Source: Ectocarpus siliculosus (Eukaryota > Sar > Phaeophyceae > Ectocarpales > Ectocarpaceae). Taken from it: 64,000 nt of DNA. Positions within the stretch are counted from its first letter, which is position 1. Each line of letters starts with the position of its first letter. Shown one piece after another: positions 10,830 through 21,879 of the stretch. The notes under the pieces are model-generated. The model did no database searches. It was not told the DNA's origin and saw nothing but the letters and a program-made list of their open reading frames with translations. The stretch lies in the NCBI GenBank assembly GCA_000310025.1, contig FN649730.1, forward strand, positions 1,937,986 to 2,001,985, written 5' to 3'. The translations under genes were made by a program, and so were the position numbers.

Positions 10830-13003
10830 TTTGAACATCTCGATTTATGTTTTCATCCAGCGTTTGGTAGAAGTGTGTACTGGTGTATCCATGGATACAT
10901 CTGTGATGTATTTGGGCCTGGAGGGATGAGATGAGAAAGCCTCAGCTCCCTCGTTCAACCCTTCTCTACCTACTGTATCTAGGCAACGACGAGCTCCAGG
11001 AAGGCGGCTAGTGGATATGTATGCAGAGACGGACGCTGGCTTTGTTTCAAGTGGGAGGCCACGGTTGTGTAGCAGAGCGTGAGTGTACCTCTCCCTCGCT
11101 TGTCTGTGTAGCTCGTGACACAGACGTGCACGTGACCGCTCTCGTCCTCAAACACGCGCCCAGTTTACGGTTGGTAGAGAGCTCCCGCAGGTGTCTTATG
11201 CGAGGGTTGTGCTGTGGTTGCTGAGTGGCGTTCATGCTAACCCGCGAGCAACGGTGCCGGCTTTCCCAGTAAAAATGTGACAATGCAAACTCGGCTAGCG
11301 ACCATCACTTTGTCGTTCCCAGCACACGCGCAAGCACGCTCAAAATTTCGAACAAACGCTCGAGAAACCCACTGATGAGCGAACTTCGTTGCATCGGCTT
11401 CACCTTTTCTCGTACGCACCCCGAAGGTCATCCGCTTCCCTGATCTCCGTGGCCCCCGCCACCCACCGGCCCTTGCGTCAATGCGCATAGGAGCCTCCGT
11501 GTGGCAGAACACACGGACCCAACCGTTTGCCTGGACGCATTCCAACCCAACCAAACTTTTACTAGTATGACACCTTTTCGTGGTGCTTGCAGGGCTCGAT
11601 GTATACACATTTCGGGCCCCACTGTGATATATTGAACCTCCACTTCCAAAATTTTGGAGCTTCGAAACGGGTAAGAGTGGTTACGTGTCTTGTTGCCCTT
11701 GTGCCACGCCACCAACAGACTTCGCGTCCGGACGAGTGGTGCAAGCCCACGGATGTTCTTCAGACCGGGACGGTTTTGCTGGCGGACCCGAAAGCGTTCA
11801 CCACTAGGAGTCATCCAAAGTAAGTTAAGGAGAAGGGCCCGAGTGGGAGCCAGGAAACGCCCCCAGGCTGGGCGGCAATTTTGGTCTTATGGGGGCGGGT
11901 GAAGGGTGTATTGGACTTAGTGTGGAAGAGGAGACCGATGTAGCTTTGTGGAAATTATGTGGTAGTGTCACCCATGCATGATTTATTGTATTGGATTTAG
12001 TAGGAAAAAAGAACTAGACCTCGGTCGGTCAGATATATGATTTAGAATGCGATAGTAAAGCCGCTAGGAAATAGTATTCACCCACGCACAATATGGGCTT
12101 TAGTGTGCTTTTTCTTAAGGACCTATTGATTGTTGACTCCCCTTTCGGGAGTTTGGTGTCTTGTCTCCCAGGGGCGACGCAGAAAGACATGGCCATTGTT
12201 TTTCACGGTTTGCGGTACTTCTCTCCCCGTTTGGTAGTCCTGGTTTCCATACAACTTAGTGTTTGTTGGTTTCTGTTTCTGTTTTTGTGCTCCGGAAAGC
12301 CTCCCCGCAAAATAGAGCCAGGTCGTGGCGACTTGAGATGTCGAGTACACGTGCCACGGATGACTTGTGGTCCTAAGGCATGCGCGGTAATGTACCGGCG
12401 AGCCCCCTGCGCACTTCTCAGAAGGAAGCGCAGGAAAAAGGTTCGCTGCCGCGAGAGGAACATACGTCAACGCACGAAAACATCGAAAAGTTTAATTTAC
12501 AACTAGTATGGCCATCCATAAGACCTATACACACCCGTGCTATACAGCGGGGGGAAAGAGTATTTTATGGGCTCTATTATGCGATACTAAACCCAATACA
12601 ATGGACAGTACAACGGATTTGCTGCTGTAGACACACTAATCCGGTACACCAAGCTGCTTCAATTGTGCCATGCAACGTGGCGCTATTCTGGGTGTTAATT
12701 TTTGTCCCGGGATCGGGGTGCTCCATGCCTCCACTAGGCCCCCCCCGGGCCGGAAAGAGCAATTATGATGTGCAACACGTCATTTTTCTACTTTGGCGAG
12801 CCCAGTTGCTGCCGCCGCTGGGTGTTTCTGGTAAACTTCCTTTCTAGAAAACCGATGCAGCTTCACGGGGAAGCCGTCAACAATTGCCAGAGCTACGATT
12901 CGGTTTCACAGAGAACATGGCCTTCGTGCCACTAACTATTTGGTGACAGGTTGTTTTGGCGCTTGCCTGACCTGCCCTCTTGTTCATCTCGATCTTCCGG
13001 CAG
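10830..13003. other. long intron or intergenic stretch
   Basis: Nothing with a recognisable motif. Open frames on both strands around 11.2-11.9 and 12.1-12.8 kb are compositionally ordinary and lack splice context. Confidence 0.35.
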
Positions 13004-13004
13004 G

Positions 13005-15551
13005 ATGTTGGACAAGTTCGGGCTGGCGCAGCCGTTGCCAGGCAGCGAGCAAATTCCACCCGACAGGTATGAACCTCCTCTGGTTCGCACGCCCTTTGTT
13101 TCAGTCGTAGTCGAGCTCGTCGTGGAACGGATATTGTGTCTTTGATACGACAATGATGTGTGACTTTTCCGCAGCGTATGCGCTTTCCCGCAGCGTATGC
13201 CCAGTATTTTCGTTCAAATGTCGTGGGAGTCGCTTTAAAAAGTCCAGTCTTTTTTCAGTATTCACTGTGCGGTTTCGTGCCTTCATCTCTTCCGCACGGC
13301 GGTCTCCTTTCTCGCGTGAACTGCTCTCGCTCCAAATCACTCCAACATCCACCTTACGGCGTTCCACCCTCGTCCCCTTAGAAGCAAACCGACGAATGTC
13401 CTCGGCTATAACTTCATCCACAACATGGCCCACAAGCAAATGAAAAGCGCCTCACAGAGAAAGCCGTCCCACATGCACAAGCAAGGAGTTTCGGTATTAT
13501 ACGGCGTACATTTTCCATCGTTGTTGAAAGATGACGTTCCCATCGTACTTTTCAACGGTTCACAAGGTTATTGTAGCACCCGCCTCCCCCAACTATTGGC
13601 CGCTCATGCTTCACTGCCGCCGGTGGGTCATGTAATCTACTACTTCGAAGCATATACTTACATGAAACCACGGGTTGCCCTGCTACCAGAGAGCTACCAA
13701 CTCAGCAACAGCTGCGACAACTGGGAAAAGCTGCGCAGAAATGTGTTTGTTGCTTCCGTTAGTTTCGGATATTGATGCGCTCAGCGTGGAACCCACCTCC
13801 TAACCCCCCGTCGCTATCTTTCGCAGGGCCGCCGATCTCTTGCCAGTTGTTCTGTTGGTCGGAATCGACGCCGGACGGACAATTGGCCTCATGCTCAACC
13901 GAAGGACGGGGGTGCTGATGGGAGACCTGGGAAATGATTTCACGTCGTTCATGATACAGGTCAGGACCCAACGCCACAGCGGGCAATGAAAATCCTTGGA
14001 GAAGTGGTCCCCCGATTTGTATTCTAGCCTGTGGGTCCAATGAACATTATATCTTCCGTTTTGTGTCCTGGCCACTTAACCGAAGCCCGTGTGATGCTTT
14101 GCAAACGTACTGCGTTTGAATCAATCGGTTCCATCAGCCGCTGTGGCTGGGAGGCACACAGGGTGAAAACGGGATAACATTCATACACACGTACCCCGAG
14201 GTCGAAGGAGCGCAGGCAATCTCAGAGGAAGAAGGGCTGTACTTCTCGGGTAACATGGAGTCGGCCTCAAAGGTCGTCACCGATGGTCCCGGGTCTGGAT
14301 TCAACTTTCGCTTCTTCGCCCAGGTGAGGCCAGGACAAACCGTGGACGGGGTGTGCGTCTGTTGGCCAGGCGAGGGTAACGACCTGATTAACTTTTTTTT
14401 CAACCTGATTTTCTTTTTTCCTCGAAGTTGTGTTTGGTGCGTGTGATACTCCCAGCTGTGCTGTTCTTCTTGTATGCCTGATACGCTTGGGGAGGGGGGC
14501 ACGTGGTCCGCCTCGAACCGGCAGCGGGGGAGGCTGGTTGCAGCTTCAGCTTCTTCGGCCTGCCATAGGGGCGGGACGTGTTGCGCGTCAGTCCTCAGAA
14601 TCATGACAAAAAGAACAAGCGCATGGGAGAGGCTGAGCTTATTGCGTTACTTGGTGGCTGGCGCCTGGAGAAATAATTAGAGGAGTCTGTTGTCTTTCTG
14701 CAGCTGTTGGTTGCTACAGGAGTTGATGGAATTAGGTGCGAGTAGTTTCCCCTTTCTCGCTCTGTGTTTCTGGTCTGATTGGTCTGATTGTCGTTGGCTT
14801 CCATATTTCGGATCAGAAGCTTTCCTTCGGGTAACTTGTTTTTGTCGCCAAGCTCGCTTGGGCTGGGACACCTGGATTATATACCGGCAAGATGACTTGG
14901 CGTGCCAAATGAGGTGCTGTAAGTCAGCGTGCGTGTTTAGTTACGACAACTGCAACAGGGTGTTGACAGCGTGGTATGCCGCATCGGTTTAGGCAGTATC
15001 GATGCAGCGTTTTTTTCCAGTGAATAATAGTGGCCACTTTGAGTTGATTTTTGCTTATTAGTTTCGTGGCAGATACCAGGGTTGTATGTAGCGCCGACGA
15101 TTTCGTTCCGATATCTGAGGACATCCCCGCGCACACAGAAACCGCGAGCTTCCGTCAACCTATGAAGCAAAACCCTCAAGAGCGATCTTTGAGTCCGATG
15201 CCAGCAACAACCGAGTAACCTTCAACTTTGTCCAGACAGTCAGCAGAATGACCCTGGGTGAGCGCCAAGCGAATACCCACCCCCACCCCTCGCGGCCACG
15301 GCCTGTTTCGCCCTTGTGTTCCGGCAAACTGTTGTGGCGCCAATCCGTTCCAGATTACCGTCTGGAAAGCTGGTGAGCTCGAAGCGGAGGTAGACCGAGG
15401 GCTCTGGCGTCCGGTAGTCGCCAGCAAGATGGCGCTCCTGCGGGTCAGAGATCGAAAGGGTCCCGACGTCGCCAAGCCCATGTGGGCGGATCTGTCACAG
15501 ATGGCCGGCGGCGAGTACCTCGCGGCGATGGAAGAGTTCTACCGTCGATGA
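13005..15551 (+). CDS. UPF0301 / AlgH (YqgE)-family protein
   Basis: Four exons with agreeing phases: 13005-13066, 13827-13959, 14138-14323 and 15354-15551 (stop TGA). The joined product carries the UPF0301 landmarks in order. First is a hydrophobic strand and N-R motif (VVLLVGIDAGRTIGLMLNRR), then PLWLGGTQGENGITFIHTYP (family: GGPV...LH), EGLYFSGN (family: dGlyls.d) and the C-terminal WKAGELEAEVDRGLW (family: WgaGQLe.Ei..g.W). UPF0301 proteins occur in bacteria, and plant homologues are often plastid-targeted; their molecular role is unsettled. The first exon is preceded by CTTCCGGCAG, which looks like an acceptor, so ATG 13005 may not be the true start and one or more 5' exons (perhaps 10746-10828) are likely missing. 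Family call is confident; the 5' end is not. Confidence 0.8.
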
Positions 15552-18396
15552 CGACACGTTTTTTCTTTGGTATCACCGAACGCTGACAGGGCGACTGCTT
15601 CTGGGCGTGTTCTTACTAGCCGTCTTGGATTTTTTGCGCTTTTTTGGCCTATGTCGGTGGGTGCGGTGGTGGGCGCGACGCAGCGAGAGGGAACGCTGGT
15701 GGATAGGATGTCAAGCAGTGGGTTCACGGTGGTTTTTCTTCAGGGTGACGCAGGACCTGCATCGCAACGTATACCCGGGTCTGTCCGCCTTTGGCGAAAG
15801 GACATGGCAGCTGGAGAGGACCTATTGCCGCCGGCGACAATCTCGCGCCAACACCAACGAACCTCTTCCACGAACGAGATGTGCTCCGTGCAACGGCGAG
15901 AGGGATAGCTGACGAGAGAGCGTGGGAAACACGGATCGTGGCCGGTCTGGGGCATTCTAGAGGCCGTAGTCCGTGCAGCATGTCATGTGACAGAGATCGC
16001 GTCCAGAAATGACGGGTCCTAAGCGCGAGTCGATGGGCAGCAGATGTAGCAGCTCTTCTTTGCGAGTTGATGCACTAGTGTATATCATGTTTCGGCAGGG
16101 CTTGTTGTTGGGGTCAGCTATGAAATGCTGGTGCACGCGACAGGTTGAAGCTGATAGCCGTCTTGCCATCAGGTGCGCAGACGTATCTGACCGGTAAGAC
16201 CTAGATCGATGTATTTCCTGCCCCTGTTATGACGGGGTGAGAGAGCCAATAATCCGAACACTATCGTCATGCATGAGACACGAGTCCCGGAAAGGTACAG
16301 CCTACTCTCATACGGCCTGCTGTAGTCCGCCGTCGTTAGGATGTTGGCAGTTTGAGGCCGTCGTAGGGCGCGAGGGGCCTGGGGAGTCACCAGCGGTTGG
16401 TTGGTGGTATCTGTCGTGTAGTGGATGGTATCCACACACACTTGAACTCCTTCAACGCGGAAAGGACATACTGGTTCGATCCGACGCTGGTTGTTGTTGA
16501 CCTTTCGCAGCCCTGGAATCGGAGCTGCAGGCATTTCAGTGCATAGCAGATACAGGATGGCTACCAGGAGCCTGCGGCGTTGATGTTTACCTACTCTGGG
16601 TCCTCGAAAGCAAAGACAGGGTCCTTGATTGGAAACGTCATCATTTCCACCCTTTCAACCGCTCTCGCAAACCTGAGTGACAATCTCATTACTGGTGGCA
16701 GGGATCGCACAATGCAGTCTGCGAATGGAAACTAGGGCCACCTGTCAAGTACGTATTTATTTGCCGTTTGAACTATCTGCAGATCCCCATCGGTTCTGTG
16801 CTCTACAGCAGTACAAAAGTTGTCTACGGTAGAGTAAATGTACAATATTCCACGTTTCGTAACGTCTTGAGTATTCTTATCGTCGAGGTCACACTGGAGA
16901 AAGGAATTGTCTACGTATGTCGTGTCTACACAATAGTTCGTGTTTTGCTCCCGCCGTTCCTCCTGCAGTGCTAAACTGAACAAAACAAGGATTTGCATAG
17001 CCCCCGTTCCACTGCAACGTAGCTACTGCAACGGCTCGCGTCCATATTCAAGTAGACTACGTGGCGCTACTACATAGCTGTGTGCTCTTTTACTCTTGTT
17101 GTACATCGTCTATGTCGCGGCTGTTTGTTTCTGCACAGAGAGAAAAAAACAGTAACCTTGTTGCGCAAATGAGAGGTTGTTCTGTAAGTGGTGGGGCACA
17201 GACTGCCTGCTGTGACGGCTAGCAAGAAAACGTCCCGTTCGACTGTGGGTATATCTCGAATGGGTAGTCTTTCTGTGTGTGTTTTTATTATTCCTTAATT
17301 AAAAGAGAGAGGGGGCAAAGAAACAATCACGTTACGTCGCGACGAAACGGGTCAATTACAGAGGATCGCAAGCGGCATTGAGGGATTGCGGGTCTATGCC
17401 ACACTCTTCCGCGGAGACAACGCTCGGATTGAAGTCTTGCTCTCACATGTGGCGCTGCTCCCTGCTCCGTTTCTTCCTAGTCGCGCTCTCCTTTCCCCCC
17501 TCAATCTCTGGCCACACACTCCCGCTTTCTCCAAACACCAAGAATTCGAATCTCCCCCTCGTCTCCTCTTGACGTGCCAACGTGCTTGAATTATTTTTTT
17601 GGTCGTCCCGAATCGGCACAATTTTGACCGCGTGTGGTGCGTGCGGTGTGCGCTGCCCCTGATGTTGCAGTTTGGCGGGGGGCAAGAGGTGAGCCACAGG
17701 GACGTAGAGTCGGAGCGGAAAGACAGGTGAGCGGTTGAGAACGTGTGGCAAGAAAATGTGGCAAGTGCATAGATTACGAAACTCCAGCGTTGTTCATGCG
17801 CCAGCAAGCAGTCGCTTGTCAGATGTGCCAACGATCGGAGAGAGAACGGGTTCCATTCTTGAGCCCCACATACGGCGGTGCACGGCAATTCACCAGACCA
17901 TCACATGCTGACGACTATAGCTCACGGATTCTCGTACCTTGGTCCTCTCTCTGGTGCCTACAGTATCTCTAGCGTGGGTATTTGTCACCGTTCCCCCAGT
18001 GCAGGTGCGCGCTTGCCTACTCTGTTCGGCTAGTCTCCTGCATACCCTATGATGAAATAGATCGGTGCACACCTGCTGCTGCTGTACTCTTCCGTTCTGG
18101 AAATACCATCAACAGTGGGCACACAAGATTATGGCGCCATTTCGTGGATGGAACCTCGATGCAGTGGATAACTAGTGCTACCTTTTGAGGGAGTCGAGCT
18201 GCCATGTGCTTTGAGAAACATCCGATGCGTGATCATCAGCCTTCACAGATTCACTTGCACGGGCATTTTTTTCAAACGGAATCATCAACTGGCACTGCTG
18301 TCGCCCAAACTATACTGCTCTCTCTATCTCCTTGACTCGCTCCCTGGTTTCTCGGAGGCTGCTGCCTCTCATACCCTACAGCCTAGCGTTCTTATC
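15552..18396. other. intergenic stretch
   Basis: No supported gene. Open frames of 60-164 codons occur on both strands (for example 17394-17888, minus) but none shows a family motif or splice signals. Confidence 0.35.
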
Positions 18397-18520
18397 CAAG
18401 TGGTGGGTTGTGGAGATGCATCAAGAGTTTCTGGTGATACAGGGCTCCTGCAACAGGCGTGTCATGCTGGTGGTGCTGATTTGTTTTTTTTCCCACAGCA
18501 GTCTCCTGTCGTACCGCACA
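18397..18520 (+). repeat. interspersed repeat, copy 1 (partner at 21028)
   Basis: Shares ordered blocks with 21028-21157: CAAGTGGTGGG, GTGGAGATGCATC, GATACAGGGYTCCTGCAA, AGGCRTGTC and GGTGCTGATTT, followed by a T-rich stretch. Same orientation, clearly diverged. No coding capacity was recognised. Confidence 0.6.
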
Positions 18521-18900
18521 CCCAACCCACCAGCCCCCGAGAAAGTTTTATTTCTCTCCTTCGTGGGTACATTTTTATTCAGGCTTTCTTGGCTTCCTCC
18601 CTCTCAATTGCGTGTGCTTGCGCTTGCGTGTGGTTACGGCACATGTGCACAAAGGATCTTTTGTTTGAAATTTGATAAGTTTGACAGAAATCTTACTGTT
18701 GTACCGTCGTAATCCGGCGCCGCAAGAAGTAGAGAAGTACTTCGTATCATGCTCCGATGGGCTGGGAACACTTGATGCAGTTGGTTTTCAATTCTCGAAG
18801 TGTTAAGCGCTTGGAGACAACCCTCCAACCTACAAGTAACAGACCTCATATCTTCTCAATGCTTCCGCGACAAGTCCGCGACATGTTGGCCTTGGGCAAA

Positions 18901-19966
18901 TACCGTAGTAGTCGGAGAGATGGCACCGGTCGGGAAGATGGCACCGGGGTGCGCAAAAAAAAAACAAGAACGTGAGGACACAGGCTTCCCTCGTTGGGGG
19001 GAGGCCCAGGTCGCAGTAGTCTTTTCGGGTCTCTTGCGGATCAACCATCAGTAAGATCCTCCGTTCGGATCGTATCTTGGTCCTACTTTTGTATGTGCAA
19101 CAACAATGGTTACAACATGTCATCTACATGATTTGATTCGACTTACCCACCGGGGTCGGTGAGATCGCACCGGGTGCGATCTCATTGACCCCCAAATCCA
19201 AGATTGAACTCCTGTCAGCTTCCGGAATGAGGTACACGCGCGTATCTTTTGCACGTGGGGACGGTGTCAGCGGAGCGCCACTCCTGTCCTCTATGTACGT
19301 ATACATGGTCGCGGATCACGCGGGATGCCAGTTGCCAACCGTACACTCAACCAAACACACGACGTACAACCCACACCCTACCCCACATTACACAACACGA
19401 AACCATTGTAGTACTGCTGCGTATATATGTACTGGTATCCGTAGGAAGACCGAAACGAAACCGGAAGACTGCCTTATACCGTACGTACCGGTGCCCCAGA
19501 TGGACAACACACGTTTGTTGTCCTTGTCACGCCATAGCCAAACTCGCCTTCCAACACAAGACCACTCGCTGTGCATGGAAATCTGTTACGTACCAACCTA
19601 CGTTGCCGTTACCGGTGTGCTTCCAACCAGCAACAACGGTGCCAACAACTAGCGTGGTGTGTCTTTACTATTAGCGTCGACCGCGCTAACAACCGTGTGT
19701 GTGGGTATGCCTATATACTGGTATCAATACTATCGTACCGATCGGGGAGATGGCACCGGGGTGCGTGCATACACCTGTGTGCATTTCATTGGGGATGGCA
19801 CCGGCCGGACAGATCGTACCGGGTGACTTGAAAAAACTAAACGAAATGATTTCTTTGCATTTCCGCAGCGGGATCGGAGAGATGGCACCGGGGTGCGATA
19901 AAAAAAACGAGGAAAACATTCAAAAAAACGACCGCACCCGATTCCATCTCTCCGACTATTACGGTA
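18901..19966. repeat. inverted-repeat-bounded block with GCACCGGGGTGC motifs
   Basis: The outer arms, TACCGTARTAGTCGGAGAG at 18901-18923 and its inverse at 19944-19966, match at 22 of 23 bases. Inside and next to the arms a short motif recurs at least five times: GAGATGGCACCGGGGTGCG or a variant (about 18917, 18938, 19158, 19748, 19879). The core GCACC-GG-GGTGC is itself a palindrome. The block looks like a non-autonomous transposon or a nested composite of related ends. No clear target duplication was found. It contains no recognisable gene. Confidence 0.55.
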
Positions 19967-20559
19967 TGGCGAAAAAACACAAACGAAAAACACACCAGGA
20001 CCAAAGGACAAAAAAACACGACCCATCGAAACATCATCAATCCAAGATTACCCAAACAGGTAAAATTATACCGGAGAAGGGCATCAAGCTGGCGATGAGC
20101 CTACGGCGACGGCATCACCTTTGCGACGTGCATCACCAGTATGCATACACAATTACAAATATTCGCCGTGCGTTTTACTTATTATTCACTCCCGAAGCCC
20201 TCCCTCAAGAAGAATAAACCGCGGCTTCTTCAAGCTCTTGCGTCGAGCGCCTTCGCACTCCCTCCTCCTTCCCCGTCCCCACGGACACTGTCCTCATCGT
20301 GACCACTCTTCTTGAGACTCCCAAGCTATCTCCCTCTCTCTTCTGCTATGGTACCGTCGGCTGCGGTACATATAAGCTCGCCCAGGGCTACGTGGATTGT
20401 ACTACCCACCCCCGTGCATGAAATATGCCCCCTATATATAGGATTCACTATAGGCTTGTTGTAGAGTAGGAAATTGTATGGTGTTCGGGGGGGGGGGCCC
20501 CGAAGAGGTATAAAATAAGGTGTTGGGGATTAGGTATCGGGAAAAATCATTCTGTGCGT

Positions 20560-20940
20560 TGCTCCCGGAGTCGATTTTTGTAGTGATACCCAACCTTTCA
20601 TGTTTCATCTAAAACGTCAAACCTTAAGATGCAACCCTTGTGCAAATTCTCGGCATCCACAACATTTACCGCTTTGCCCATCTCTCGATCAACCACGTAC
20701 AACCTACGTACGTACCTGGTAGATTATTTCCGAGAGTAGAGGAATGTATGTCCGAGGCAAGCTATTGTTCGATTTATGCAATTAGAAAACCATACGCCGA
20801 AACATGAAGAGGCGATCGCCCAGCCAAAACTGACTGTTGAGAACCTGTTTTCGATAGCAGTGGAGACATCATTGATGTGTGTATATGTAAGGGTGACAAG
20901 TCAGCCTTGCACCCACATACTTTATCGACCGAGCACACCA
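20560..20940 (+). repeat. diverged direct duplication, copy 1
   Basis: Aligns in order with 21170-21600. Shared blocks include GAGTCGATT, CTAAAACGT, CTCTCGATCAACCACGTA, CATACGCC.AAA, CAGTGGAGACATCAT, GGGTGACAA.TCA and CCTTGCACCCA. Together with the 21028 repeat these make up a roughly 600-bp repeat unit present once nearly complete and once partially. No coding capacity was seen. Confidence 0.6.
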
Positions 20941-21027
20941 ATACAGTAACATGAGGTCTCCGTGACTCACTCCGTGGTACCTCGCAGTTCGTTCACTCTC
21001 ATACGCTTCAACCAAAGGTTTAAAGTT

Positions 21028-21157
21028 CAAGTGGTGGGCAGTGGAGATGCATCCTCACGAGCGCTTAAACCTGTCCTAGCGATACAGGGTTCCTGCAATA
21101 GGCATGTCCCTACTGGTGCTGATTTCAGTTTTTGTCCACTTGCAGCACCGTTCGCAG
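21028..21157 (+). repeat. interspersed repeat, copy 2 (partner at 18397)
   Basis: Second copy of the block described at 18397-18520. It lies directly upstream of the 21170-21600 repeat, suggesting both belong to one larger repeat unit. Confidence 0.6.
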
Positions 21158-21169
21158 AGTCTCATACCA

Positions 21170-21600
21170 GAGTCGATTATTTTTTTAATGAGGATTCCGA
21201 ACTTTGATATTTCTTCTAAAACGTAACTTTTCAAGGTGGGACCCTGCAAATCCTCGACATCCAAGCATGACAGGCAGAATTTCCCGCGTTGTCTATCTCT
21301 CGATCAACCACGTATAACCTGCACGTAGAGGTCTTATTTATAGCCGGTTTGGCAAAACCATTCCCGAGGGTAGAAGTATTATAGAAGATATTGTTGAATA
21401 TTGCATATCTTTTTCGGCTGCGTCTGTCTGCAACCAGAAAATCATACGCCAAAATGAGTAATCGATCTCGAGTCAATACTTTTTACAGCCTCTGTTCGAC
21501 AGCAGTGGAGACATCATCAATGTATGAATGTAAATATTGTGTGTAGGATACAGGGGGTGACAAATCAACCTTGCACCCATGCGCTGTGTGCACCGAAAAC
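21170..21600 (+). repeat. diverged direct duplication, copy 2
   Basis: Second copy of the 20560-20940 block, same orientation, with insertions relative to copy 1 (for example about 21340-21420). The intervening 20940-21170 joins the copies head to tail. Confidence 0.6.
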
Positions 21601-21879
21601 ACGCGATACAGGGAACGAAATGAACGCTCTCATATACCCTACCGTATGCATGCGTCATGGTGGCTCTCTATCATTCACAGCCATGCATGGAGCACGCCAT
21701 TTGACTGGACACAGCACCGATTCCCGATAGCACGACGCAACTGTCACCTGTGTTTGAAACATGGCGAGCTAGCGACGATCGCTCGTGCTAACCGCTGGCG
21801 TCCGTTTCGATGCTTGACACACGCCATGTCAACAAATACCAGGATAAGAGCGCATCGCCACCAGGCGCAACGCGGATGA

